From: Gnetum montanum | Lineage: Eukaryota; Streptophyta; Gnetopsida; Gnetales; Gnetaceae | Direction of reading: 5' to 3' | Assembly (NCBI GenBank): GCA_015680685.1 | Contig: MNCI01035290.1 | Location: forward strand, 1 to 64,000 | DNA: 64,000 nucleotides | Shown: in pieces, positions 1 through 10,545 of the stretch | How positions within the stretch are numbered: the first letter of the stretch is position 1 | How the letters are laid out: every line of letters starts with the position of its first letter | Translations under genes and position numbers: made by a program | Notes under the pieces: model-generated | Database searches by the model: none | Seen by the model: only the letters and a program-made list of their open reading frames with translations | What the model was told of the DNA's origin: nothing

Positions 1-1679
1 CTTTAAGTTACATTGTTGATACTAAGGTATGTTATTTTGATATGATAGGTAATGAGATCACTTCATCCATCCATCCATCAGGTCTATGGTTTTCCTTGGC
101 TTGGAAATGTATAGTTTCCTTCCAATAAGATCTTTAACGAATTGGTGACTAGGTATTTCTCAAACCAAGGAAGGACTCAAGGATTGCAAAGGGTGTGACT
201 TCAAGGGAACTTGATGCTTTTGTGTTGGTCATTCACTTGGGTGCTTGGATGTTTTCTTCTTGGGTTTTCTTACCATTCTGATGTAACCCAATAATCGGAA
301 GATGAGATAATAAAAATAAGAAGTCTTTGCATGGTGTGGTCCCCATGCATAAAAACACAAAACACAAAAAAAAAAGAGAAAGAAAAAGTGAGGATTCAAA
401 GCACACCCCTTAGACAAAATAAAATTTGGGCTACAAGCACTGGTTATGGAACCAAAGTGTTCCCTCTAACTAAGGCCCTTCTCTCTCCCATTCTCTCCTT
501 TGTTTCATCGAAATGGTGGTGGCTCATTGAAGATGCATCCTTGTTATCCAAGTGGATGATTTGACCAAGTGCATTAATGCAAAGTCATTGGAAGTGGTTG
601 GTTTGAGCCGTAGTTGGAATGAGATTTGCCAAGTCACATTAATCATGTAACACACAAGGGGCTATGCACCACCTTGTCCTTGGGATTCCATTCCATCCTC
701 TTCTTTCCATCCTTCTCTCCATTGTTCACCTCATTTCTAGTTGTATCATTAGTGTATATATTTTGGTTGATGCTTTGTTTTCTTTTGGTAAATTCTAGCG
801 GTTAAGACTTTAACTCTTGTTCCAAAGGACATTCCCAGAGCCTACAGACTCTTTGAATGTGGGATTGTCAGGGCATTAAGGGCATGAGTCTGCTTTGGGG
901 AGGACCCACTGGCATTCCTATTTGGAACATTAGTTAACTTATTTTCCTTCACATTTTGCAATTAATTATTATTTTGTTCATTACCATTTTGACATCCCTT
1001 TTATTGATGCCATAGTTGCCCCCTTTTACCTATCTTTCTTACTCCTTTTCTTTCTCCATTCTAACACTACCAGAGGTTCGTGATTCATCATGGGGGTATG
1101 GGGCCTGATTTTTCAATTTTTCTCCTAAGCCTAGAATATTTTCGTTTCTCTTCCTAACCCCTACACCTTCGGTAGTCATCATTTCTATCTTCCCAGATCC
1201 ATATCAGCCATACCACAACCTAGCCAATGAGTTTACACCGAAGCAAGGTATTATTTACTTAATAATTCAATTACCCTTGCTAATATATGATTTTGTTTTA
1301 TGTGCAGATGGTAATCATACAACAACGGAATGGATCTGGTGCAAACACTTGGAATGGAGCAGCGCTGAAGTAGCTATGCAAGGAGCAGGATTGATGATAC
1401 GCTTACGGATAAACAACAGAAGGCGTAATCTAGGCATTGGTAGCAGCAAGACTCTTCTCTCTTCTTCTCTTCTATTCTCTCTCCTCTTTTCTCTCAGCTG
1501 CCAACTATGGCCTGATGTCATTGTAATAAGGTGTTCACCCTTGTTGTCATGAACACCAGTTGTGTCAAGTCTTGTAATAATGAACCGTTCACATGTCATT
1601 CCATTAGTTCCATTTCCCTCAATAATCCCATACCTACCTAATATCATTGTAAGGAACTTAAGGAAAAGTTTTTATTTAG
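1..1679 (+). other. Unassigned stretch, probably the 3' internal part of a plus-strand LTR element
   Basis: No protein domain is recognisable on either strand, and the short open frames here (for example 331-564 and 1,277-1,552) have no family features. The string CATGGGGGTATG occurs twice, near 1,088 and 1,681, and looks like a polypurine-type tract such as precedes a 3' LTR. I infer that this is the non-coding 3' part of a retroelement whose LTR follows, because promoter-like and poly(A)-like signals begin just downstream. It could equally be unrelated degenerate repeat DNA. Confidence 0.3.
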
Positions 1680-1775
1680 TCATGGGGGTATGATGAGATG
1701 TAGATTTCACAAGCTGCAATATTGCGTCTTTCCCTGTGATATTACGTACGCGATATCATGGTCCGCTGCCATATC

Positions 1776-1783
1776 TATAAATA
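1776..1783 (+). promoter_or_regulatory. TATA box in the putative LTR
   Basis: TATAAATA lies 168 bp before an AATAAA signal in the same orientation. This spacing is consistent with an LTR U3/R promoter followed by a poly(A) signal. Confidence 0.4.
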
Positions 1784-2026
1784 AGAGGTAGCACTCCCCT
1801 CATTTCTCATCCTGGCTAGAAGTAGCAAAGCTCTGGCAGTTTGAACACTCCAGAGTTAGATTAATTTCCCATGTGCCCGCAGTAGGATTCCTAGAGTAAA
1901 CGGCTCTTTATTCAAGCAACTTTGTAACCTGAACACAAGTTTTGTATGGCAATAAAGACGAACTTGATTGGATAAACCTTGCAGTACATGGTTTTATTTT
2001 ATTGTTATTTATTGTTTATTGCTAGT

Positions 2027-2420
2027 ACGCATGAGTACGACTTGATTACGAGCATCTACGGATGTGTATGGCTACTCAAGGAATCAGCTGCTCATCGCAA
2101 TGCATGAGTACGACTTGATTACGGGCATTGTGATTGCTTGGTAACCCAGTAACGTATTCCAGGATCTACACTTGGTAATCCTAGTGGTAGTCTAATGTGT
2201 ATGGCTAGTCAAGGAATTGGCTACTCATCGCATTAGGCTAGATCGTGTGATAAGTACGACTTGGCTACAAGCACCCATAGGTGTGTACAGCTAGCCAAGG
2301 AATCAGCTGCTTATCACACTTAGGCTAAATAAGTGCCTCAGTACGACCACTTCAAGCACTTGCGTTGCGTGTGGTGATCCCAGTAACGATTAGCATTTGG
2401 TAGCCAAAGTTGCATAGTTC
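2027..2420 (+). repeat. Imperfect repeats with nested hairpins
   Basis: Three related copies share the words GAGTACGACTTG or AAGTACGACTTG, GTGTATGGCTA-like and AAGGAATCAGCTGCT. Each copy is bounded by complementary ends (GCATGAG against CTCATCGC; GTGTGATAAG against CTTATCACAC). The third copy is a clear nested hairpin at 2,245-2,319: a 10-bp perfect outer stem and an 8-bp inner stem (CTTGGCTA at 2,260-2,267 with TAGCCAAG at 2,292-2,299). Confidence 0.7.
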
Positions 2421-2728
2421 AGGGTGTGTACAGTAAGTGGGAATGAATGCTGGTGCTAGGACTTAGTGTTGTAGTTAGAGTTAGCTTTAGTTTCTCTACC
2501 CTTCACCTCATAGATTAGGAGATAAACTAAAAAATACCAAAAAAATCATATACCTCAGACTTGCTTAACCATACACTGTGACACATACAAGCAAGCCTAG
2601 GAAGACAACAAATGATTAACCCAAAGTGTTTCTTTTAGCGTTAAGGCATTTAGTCTACGGAGTTCGACCGCATTGTGCATACACACTCGTATTCTTATGG
2701 TTGAGTGTAGGGGTACCTCGCCACTCAT

Positions 2729-3059
2729 CAATAAGCAAAGGGTCAAATCTCCCTAGAGGGATAGGTAATAATGGTGGCAGCACTTCCCCCTCGAGAGGTG
2801 GATGCTACATCAAATTTCAAAATGGCATCGTAGTCATTAGGTACTATGTCTATTTCACTTACATTTTCGTCGGGGAATTCTAGCTCTATTGTTGCTTGAT
2901 CGTGCGTTGGTGACGTGGTCATTTGATTTTCTATGGCTTGACCCTTAACTGATGATTGTGCTATGTAATGTAGGTCAAACTCAGCTATCATGGCTTTCCA
3001 AAGGGCTATTTGACTTGTCTCATAAATATTTCCTGTGATGGCTCTGAGCACATTATCCT
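2729..3059 (-). pseudogene. Second (archaeal-type) RNase H domain, truncated, element A
   Basis: The minus strand reads DAILKFDVASTSRGGSAATI, which aligns with the first strand and glycine-rich turn of the extra RNase H of Tat elements (typically FDGAS.x.GGAG). The first catalytic Asp is retained in the FDVAS context. The domain breaks off after YPSREI at the junction with the foreign LTR-like DNA, so the remaining catalytic residues are absent. The equivalent part of element B (25,279-25,584) continues further. Confidence 0.75.
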
Positions 3060-3355
3060 TGTAGATTATGTTAACTTGATTATGGAAGAGGTAATGTCAC
3101 CATTTCTTTAGAAAAAAGACTAGGGATAAACATGACCTCTCCACCTTATTGTATTTTTTCTCATGGCCTACTAATGCATGGCTTAATTAGTAGACAAGGA
3201 CTTCGATTCCATCATCTTGTTTTTGGCAAAGCATGGACACGATTGTCAAGTCCGAAGTGGCAAGGTAGATGTTAAATGGTTTATCATTTTGGGGCAGATA
3301 AACTGTGGGTAGTTGAACGAGTGCTACTTTAATATTCTCAAATTTTTCTTGGCAC
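3060..3355 (-). pseudogene. Ty3-type RNase H, element A
   Basis: This directly follows RT on the minus strand. The text runs FNIYLATSDLTIVSMLCQKQ, then VYLSHALVGHEKKYNKVE with a stop in the middle, then a YLFHNQVNIIYK-like end. This is the usual course of the RNase H fused to gypsy RT (YLAVSD, YYVSKAL, Y..MEK). At least two in-frame stops show that it is inactive. Confidence 0.75.
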
Positions 3356-4640
3356 TATGGAGTCCATTCAAAGTGGACATTCTTGCATAGCAAGTGGTTC
3401 ATAGGTTTCAACTTGTCCATTAGTTTTTCTATGAAATGCCTGATAAACTGTAATCTACCTCGTAGACCTTGGAGTTCGGTAAGGTTGCCAAGTGGTTTTA
3501 AGTTTATTATGGCCTTAACTTTATTAGGGTCTACTTGTATCCCTGCTTCCAAGGCTATGAACCCAAGCATTTCTCCTGTTTTGACGCCGAAGACGCATTT
3601 CTTTGGGTTAAGTCTCAGTTCATTTTTTAAACAATCCTTTAGTACTAGGTCAAGATCTTGTACATGTTATTCCGATGTCTTTGATTTAACCACAATGCCG
3701 TCCACATAGTCATTGAGTGAGTGTAACATGTAATTGCTAAAAATTAATGTCATCGCCCTTTGATATGTGGCCCCAGTGTTCTTGAGACCGAAGGGCATCA
3801 TTATGTAACAAAAGGTTCCCCATGGTGTCATAAAGGTAGTCCAGAGCTGATGCTCCAGATTGATGCGTATCTGATTGTATCCTGAGAAGCCATCCATAAA
3901 AGATAATAGGTCATGTCCAGCAGTCAATTCAAAAAGCTGATCAATGCTGGGTAGGTAAAAATCATCTTTTATGGTTGCAACGTTAAGATCTCGGAAGTCA
4001 ATGTGTAAGCGAATACTTCCATTCTTTTTCGGGACAATGACCATGTTGGATACCCAGTCAGCATAATCGATAGCCTGAATGAAACTAGCTTGATAAAGTT
4101 TGGTGATATCATTGTGAACTTCCAATGCTACCTCAAGTTTAACCTTTCGTGCCTTTTGTTTTACCGACCTCAATTTTGGATCAAGGATAATGTTGTGCTA
4201 GATGATTCAAGGATCTAACCCGGGCATGTCGGTGTAAGACCAAGTGAATGCTTTTATGTTGTTTCAAAGTACATCTTCTATGTTTTTGGCTAGTTGGGGT
4301 TGCAATAGTGTACTCAATTTTAATATTTTGGTTTCGCCATTGGGCATTACGATGGGGGTTTCAGTCAATGGGTCTTCGATGATGCTTTCAGCTTCTATGT
4401 CAAGGGGCTTTGTCATACCTTTCTAGTTATCTAGTGTTTGTTGTGTTGAGGCTATGACTGCATCATCCATTGATAAACTTAAGTGGATGAGATTTATGTT
4501 GATATTTCTCGCGATCTTTCCATATGGCCCATCGATGATTAACGGTGCAGATAAATGCTGACAATCCATCAGGCTTGCTCCTGCCAATAAATAGAGAGCA
4601 GAATGAGCTAATAGGTATTTTTCAATGTTCTCTGGAAACT
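3356..4640 (-). pseudogene. Reverse transcriptase, element A
   Basis: The reading starts with the conserved N-terminal stretch (AFTWSYTDMPGLDP, about 4,215-4,260). It passes through WVSNMVIVPKKNGSIRLHID and FMDGFSGYNQIRIN, then MPFGLKNTGATYQRAMT, the active-site block NDYVDGIVVKS, and a thumb region LRGRLQFIRHFIEKL (about 3,430). These are RT motifs 1-7 of a Tat-type gypsy element. The catalytic YVDD has become YVDG, and stops occur in the N-terminal part, so the enzyme is dead. Element B carries a clearly homologous but diverged copy at 26,040-27,200. Confidence 0.9.
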
Positions 4641-4674
4641 TAAATCGTGTGTATGTGCATGATGATGGTTTATC

Positions 4675-4880
4675 ATCACACCGGGATGCATGGAAGTTTA
4701 AGGCCTTACTAGGCCGTGATGGCAGTTTAAGGCCTTACTGGGCCGTCACAGTAGTTTAAGGCCATAATGGGCTAGATGTGGCAGTTTAATGCCTTACCAA
4801 GCTAAATGTGATCTGCAGGTGGTAGTTTAAGGCCTTACCAGGCCATCATGGTAGTTTAAGGCCATACCGGGCTGAATGTT
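4675..4880 (+). repeat. TAGTTTAA(G)GCC motif array, proximal to RT, element A
   Basis: Five or so reiterations of GTTTAAGGCCTTAC.(A/G)GGCC with short spacers. The same motif family recurs at 10,205-10,545 on the other side of the antisense gene, and at 27,350-27,425, 33,175-33,415 and 23,330-23,710 in element B. The GGCCTTA and TAAGGCC halves make parts of it self-complementary. Confidence 0.8.
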
Positions 4881-5429
4881 CACCATAAAATTTGCATAGG
4901 AAAGTCTACGCCAAAATGCTCAGTGTGGACTTCTGAAGTTGGTTTACGAGGGAATCAACATGTGGTAGTATTTTTTTTGTTATATATATATATATATATT
5001 ATTTTTGAAAAAATTTAACTAAAATGAGTAATAAATAAAATAAAAAGAAAGAAAGAAAATGTAAGGCAGCGGCGGCGGTGGTGCTATATATAGTGCAGGG
5101 GCGTCATTTGGTGGCATCGTGAACCTTGAAGTGAACTGAGTGTGAACGTAAATCTCAGTGTAAGCGTAAACCTTAGCATAACTGTAAACCTTAGCATAAG
5201 CGTAAACAACCAAACCCCAACATAAACCTCCAACTCCGACGTAAGCGTAAACTTTCAACTTTGGCATAGAGGCTCAGTGTGAGCGTAGAGGCTTAAACTT
5301 AGCATAAGCATGAGCGTAGAGGCCCCAACTCAGCATGAACGTAACGGCTCAAACTTAGCATATAGGATTTAGTTCGGTATGTGGTTTCGATCCTCAGCAT
5401 AAACCTATCAATCCCAGCGTAGAGGATGC
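4881..5429 (+). promoter_or_regulatory. Putative promoter and 5' leader of the antisense gene, element A
   Basis: A (TA)n run lies at 4,981-5,000 and a TATA-like CTATATATAG at about 5,084-5,093. From 5,140 on, the short motif GCGTAAAC / AGCATAAGC is reiterated many times. The first plausible start codon of the eight-exon gene is near 5,430, about 340 bp past the TATA-like box. No transcript evidence is available, so the promoter role is inferred from order and orientation. Confidence 0.4.
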
Positions 5430-8400
5430 CGAAATGGGAAAGGGCAAGGAGGTGGAAGGCCAAGGGAGGAAGGGGCCTAACTTGACTTTTGCGAAGGAAA
5501 ATGAGGCCATTCTATAGTGTCTGCCCAGGCTGAGGGTTCCATTGTGGCCTGGATCATCACACAGGTAGGCTCTAATCCTACCTCTATTAGTTATTTTCAT
5601 TTGTACCTGTTATTTGGCGTATACGGTTTTCGTAGCATAGACAATCTTGGTAGCGTAGAGGGTTTCAACGTATACGCCCAGCATAGAGGGTTTCAGCGTA
5701 TACGCCCAGCATAGAGGGTCTGTAGAGGGTCTCTATAGCATACAACGTAGATGGTTTTGACTGTATATAGCATGAACAATTTTACCAGTACATAGTTTAA
5801 ACGATTTTATCAGTATGAAGCGTAGACGATTTTATCAGTGTGTACACTCGCTGCTTTCACAACGTATACGCTGAGCAAAACAGTTTATTCTTTTTAGGTG
5901 GGGTATAGCATATAGCGTAAACTATTTTCATAGTGTTTAGCGTAAACTATGTGCACAGTGTATAGTGTCAACTATCTCACAGCGTATAGCATAGACTATG
6001 TGCACAGTGTATAGCGTAAACTGTCTCACAATGTATAGTGTAAACTATGTGCACAGCGTATAGCGTAAACTATCTCACAGCGTATACACTGATGGTTTTC
6101 ACAGGGTATATGCTGAGGGTTTTCATTTTTTTGGTAGCGTATACACCGATCGCAAATAGTTTCTTAATTTTTTGAAGTGTTGGGCTGCAACATGGAATTT
6201 TGTCTTTTTCATCTCATTTTCATGTATGACTAATTTATCATGGCATTTTGGTTACTTGTAGGGACATTGAACCTTTCCTCCTAGTAGTTGAACTAGTTAG
6301 AGTACTGACATGGTTTTGGCCCCTTGAGGTCGATGAACCTAACCTTGATCTGACCGTTGACAACAATGGGGTATGGTTCAGGGAAGGGGTGTGTGACTTC
6401 CTCGCCTTCATCCTGGACAGATTTAAGGTGGTTGTCTGGTCACATCTGAGTGAACAAGTGGCATAGAGCATGCTTGAGGCTATGTTTTTGGGAGCCTCAG
6501 AGGATTTCATGGTTTTTATGAAGGATATCGATGAGGGGATGTTTGTGATCGAAGATGGTTCTGCTGGCGGGCCCAGGTCTACTCACCCGTTAGCACACAT
6601 GTGGGCCCTATTGCCGTGAGGGCATGATTATCTCAACAACACTGTATTTTTAGCTGTGCGTGTGCACACACTGTTCCAGAACCCTCTTGGCATAATGTAC
6701 CAGGTAGATAGGTAAGTTTTTTTAAGCTTGTCATTTCTATTTTTTTTGTCGTTTGGAATTTGCTTCTGTTTTGACAACTGTTCTTTTGTAGGCCTCAAGT
6801 TAACCAAGATGGAACATACATTGATGATGATGGGCTTGTCCTAGCTCATATCACTCTAGAGACCTTTATGGAAGGTCCCACCCCTCGTGGAGTTGTATTA
6901 GCTCAAACCAAGGGTGATATTTTCCATTTTCACAAACGGTTTTCTAGAGCGTTCACATAATGCAAAGCTCATGGTGGTTGCATGAAGATTGGTCGCATAA
7001 GGGAGAAATTTTTCCTTGTGACTCTGACTTAGGTAGCACCTCTAAGTCCACCACTGAAGGTGTGTGACAATATTTTCTAGATGTGTTAACGTGTTTGTTC
7101 AACTATCGGGGGTTATACTGATGTGATGGTTTCAAATTGTATCTACAGTTGATGTCCCTCTCGGCAGAGACCCTATTACGACAGGACAAACTGAGAGTAT
7201 CCTCTCGATGAAGTTCGGGGAGATCAGCAAGTTACAAAAATGGTTGTGCACCCATGCCCTACCATCTATCTTCTGTTGTTTAGATAATTCCATTCTTCTG
7301 GATCTCTTTACAACTTCGAGCCCTAATGTGTCGATAGCCGAAATGATCAGGATTGTTGATTCGTTCGGCAAATCCATCTCTTACTATAGCACCCAGATTA
7401 AGGGTGTTAATATATTCTTCCATTTGTTGGCTGAATTCTTTTTGAACCTATTTTGTGTACCTATGGATGGTGTAAATGTAGTTTTGGACAGGGCTCATAA
7501 AGAGCTCCATATGGTACGTGAGTTAGAGGACTAGTTAGGCGTTACCAAGGGTGCTAAGGGATTCCCTATGTAGGGGAAGTCAAAGGTTGAGGAAGTTAGT
7601 GAATTATATCCTCTATTTAGGGCACGGGTATTTCCTAAATCCCTTTCCCAAGTGTGGAGTCTTGGTGTTGAAGCTATGCAAATTATGCGAACCATCTTAG
7701 AAACCGAGATCTGTTATAACTGGGCCCAATTTTTGTTGTTGGGCCTTCATAAGGAGATAGTGTGACTACGCTAAAATGTCGAGGTGCAGTCCCACTTTAC
7801 CTGTGCATTCTTTGTCAGTTATCTTTACCATTTGGCCAAGTTTCTAGTGGTTCAGGTAGATAATAAATATGACCTATGGGATCGTACATAGTTCTCTCTT
7901 CTGTGGATCAACCACTTGTTCGAAACAGCTAAGTCTCAAGATGCACCTGAGGGAATTGATGAATCCGTATCCATCACGATAGGGGGGTCATCTGGTACCT
8001 CCATCCACACACATGATAGTGTGGGATTAGAACTAGACGACATGCCTTATACTGCCAAGAGAGCATAATGGGTCATCAAAGAGACCATCGGTAAGGCCAA
8101 GTCAAAGTTGATGAAGCGTGAACATTCAACCGAGGAGGCCTCAAATGTGGACAAGCCACGGGTGAAGCGCATATGGTTCAAGATGCCTGTCCAAGGTAAG
8201 TAAACTTAGTACACTTATTGCTTTATCATTTTTGTCTTATTCATAAATTTTATTTTGACCGCTTACATGGCACTGATGCCTTTAGACCTAACTCGAGAAG
8301 TGAGGAGGTAGGAATTAGAGACTATCATTGAAGAGGAGGAGGATACAATAGAGTTAATGATTGAGGAGGAAGATGTGGGCAAAGATCAGGTGGGAGGGAT

Positions 8401-9871
8401 GGAAGAGCTGAGGGAAGACACCACAGAGACTAAACTGGTGGATGACTAGAGTGGTGTCGATGAAATGTTCAGTAGCTTCCTTAAGGGAAGACTGGACTTA
8501 GGTGAACCCCCAGAAGGGGACAGAGAACAAAGTATGTTTTCTTTTATTTTATTATTGGTGCTTTGTGAGCCATTGTCTCTATGGTGTGTTACTTTTATTT
8601 TTTTCATTCCTTCCAAATGAAGGTAGTGAAACTTGAACGATGAGGCTAGACGTGCCCATGAAAATGGTTCCCCCTAAAAGGACTGTGGAGGTTAGTCCGT
8701 CTCGTACTCGTGGACCATTTACTTGGACAGAGATGCCAAGTAAAATGGATTTTGTGGCTAGTATCGCTGAGGAGGTTGTTGAACGCATTCAAGAAGCCCA
8801 CCCTGAGATAGGTATAAATGTTTTGAGGTTTTTTTACAGCTTTAGAGTATTACATCCCCTTTTTTTGTGGTTTTAACATTTTTTCTTTCCATGTGTGTAG
8901 GTGCCAAACTGAGGTGGAATTCATCTAAGATAGTTAACATTGAGAGTTTGCCCATATTATAACCAAAAGTTGAGTAGGTGCCAAGGCCAACTTATGACGA
9001 AGTGGTGGAAGGTCTTGTACACAAAGCCAAATCGCTTTGGACTTGTAGGTGTTCCATCGAATAGTTGTGGTTGCAAGTCCAAACAAAGGAGAAGGAAGTT
9101 TCCAAGTTGTCAGTTGAGCATGATGATCTCAAGGCTTGGTATGAGTTCACCTTTGCTAAACTAAGTGGTGATCATTCTTGGCGAACTTTTGAGATCACTT
9201 ATACCATATACTGGAACCTACTCAATCACCATGCATCACTGACCCGAAAACTAGCAGAGCGTAAGGCCCAAGTGGATTTATTGAACCTCAAGTTCCAAGA
9301 TTGAAAGGCTTTTTCTTCCAAGGTATGCAAATGGGGTCAGGATGAAAAGAACCACAAGCATCATTATAAGAAATCGTTGAAGGAAGTATCCATTAAAAAG
9401 CTTCAACTTGAAATGTTTGTGAAGGGTCTGGATTTGCGCTCTACGTTTGATACCTTTGCTCAAAACACAACTGTTGAGATGGAATCACCTACTAGGGTAA
9501 TCATGACCACTTCTGTGGGTGAATTCCCTTTAAAGCATCCTACCTGGTCAGCTGTTGACAAGGGGAAGGCCTTGGCAGATGTCGACCTAGGCCTTGATGG
9601 GACTGATTGGACCAGTGTCTTAGAAGAGGAAATCCTTCACCGACTAGAATTCGGTTTGGGGGGATCTCCTACGGTAAGCATTTTTTTATTATGGGATTAG
9701 TTTGTTGAATAATGTTTAAAGTTTTTTTTCTTCTATCCTTATGTTGATTATTCCCTTGGTGTTTTATAGGATCAAGGTGACGATGATGTTCAGGAAGCTG
9801 GCCCCAGTGGAGCGGGGGCCCATGATGCTAGCGAGTCTAAAGAGGATGATCCTCCCGTCCTAGATGTTTAG
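5430..9871 (+). pseudogene. Eight-exon antisense gene carried by element A (HAD-like N-terminus, unknown core)
   Basis: Opposite in strand to gag-pol. Exons inferred from GT-AG junctions and from alignment with element B: 5,430-5,564; 6,262-6,711; 6,792-7,059; 7,149-8,195; 8,286-8,531; about 8,623-8,811; 8,901-9,673; 9,770-9,871 (stop TAG). Exon 2 reads PFLLVVELVRVL and later REGVCDFLAFILDRFKVVVW, which parallels strand 1 (LVLDLNGLL) and the RPG..EFL..C.E.FEV.IWSS block of plant HAD/FCP1-type proteins. The nucleophile Asp is Glu here. Exon 4 holds the unknown core (IVDSFGKSISYYSTQIKGV, NLFCVPMDGVNVVLDRA, ILETEICYNWAQFLLLGLHK). Exon 5 is very acidic. Exon 7 is rich in Lys, Gln and His and coiled-coil-like. 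Scattered stops make this copy a pseudogene. The product name is unknown and the HAD link is tentative. Confidence 0.7.
5565..6261 (+). repeat. Intron 1 of the antisense gene (A), filled with AGCGTATA/GCGTAAAC motifs
   Basis: The donor GTAGGC at 5,565 and the acceptor CTTGTAG ending at 6,261 bound a 697-bp intron. About two dozen reiterations of a motif around AGCGTATACGC or AGCGTAAACTA occur from 5,630 to 6,150, many with CpG, in both orientations because the core GTATAC is palindromic. The same motif family fills the leader (14,760-15,290) and the LTR (15,770-16,460) of this element only. Confidence 0.65.
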
Positions 9872-10204
9872 TTTTTTTTGTTTTTTTTTGTTTTGAAATT
9901 ATTTTGACTCAAATTTATATGTGAATTATAAATTGAGAATTTTGAGTTAACTCTTGCAATTGTACATATTTACATGTATATATACATAATTTTTTTGTTG
10001 ATTTTGAGTTTAATTGTAAACATGACATGGAAATATAAAATTTTTTGGTTTATTTTTGTGGTTTAAGTGTAATGCACGGATGTAATCATAAGTGGGATTG
10101 AAATATAATTATGAAGATAATTGCAAAAAAGGACAACATGACAATGCAAGCGTAAATTCGAATAGTGAGCCAAAATTTAGGAGAAAAACAAAGTATAAGT
10201 GGAT
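9872..10204. other. AT-rich gap after the antisense gene, element A
   Basis: T-rich and A-rich DNA follows the stop codon of the antisense gene. It contains candidate poly(A) signals only of weak form. No coding potential is seen on either strand. Confidence 0.5.
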
Positions 10205-10545
10205 GATCTAGTTTCAGGCCATTTCAGGCCAGATACACACTAGTTTAAGGCCATTTTGGGCCACATGTGCACTATTTTAAGGCCATTTTAGGCCAGATAC
10301 ACACTATTTTAAGGCCATTTTGGTCCACATACGTAATTTAAGGCCATTTCGGGCCCTAGCGTAAGCAAAGGACATTTCGAATGATACGGGTGGATTTCTG
10401 GATTGACCTACCATTTTTTATTGTGGCTAGTTTTATGTCATTGTGGACATGATAGTTTAATTTCATTCTGGACTTGGAATATAGTTTAATATCTTTTTAG
10501 ACTTGGAATGATAGTTTAATGTCATTTCGGACAGTTTGTAGTTTA
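10205..10545 (+). repeat. TAGTTTAAGGCC motif array, proximal to protease, element A
   Basis: Nine or so copies of AGTTTAAGGCCATTT.GGCC, then AGTTTAATGTCATTTCGGAC. The 20-mer at 10,512-10,531 is identical to 33,348-33,367 in element B. With the array at 4,675-4,880 it brackets the antisense gene. Confidence 0.8.

Larger units (their letters stand above)
1680..2727 (+). mobile_element. Putative LTR of an unidentified plus-strand retroelement
   Basis: A purine-rich CATGGGGGTA is followed by a segment starting TG. It holds a good TATA box (TATAAATA, 1,776-1,783) and an AATAAA signal (1,951-1,956), in the order expected for U3-R-U5 on the plus strand. The right edge is set where homology to element A resumes (about 2,728), and the preceding bases read CACTCA, compatible with a CA terminus. 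No second LTR or target duplication can be seen in the window, so this may be a 3' LTR or something else. The inner part (2,027-2,420) holds imperfect repeats of about 70-150 bp. Confidence 0.35.

Noticed and set aside
5019-5267. Minus-strand frame with reiterated YAKVYAYAKV-like text
   Set aside because: A direct translation of the reiterated GCGTAAAC motif upstream of the antisense gene, not a protein repeat.
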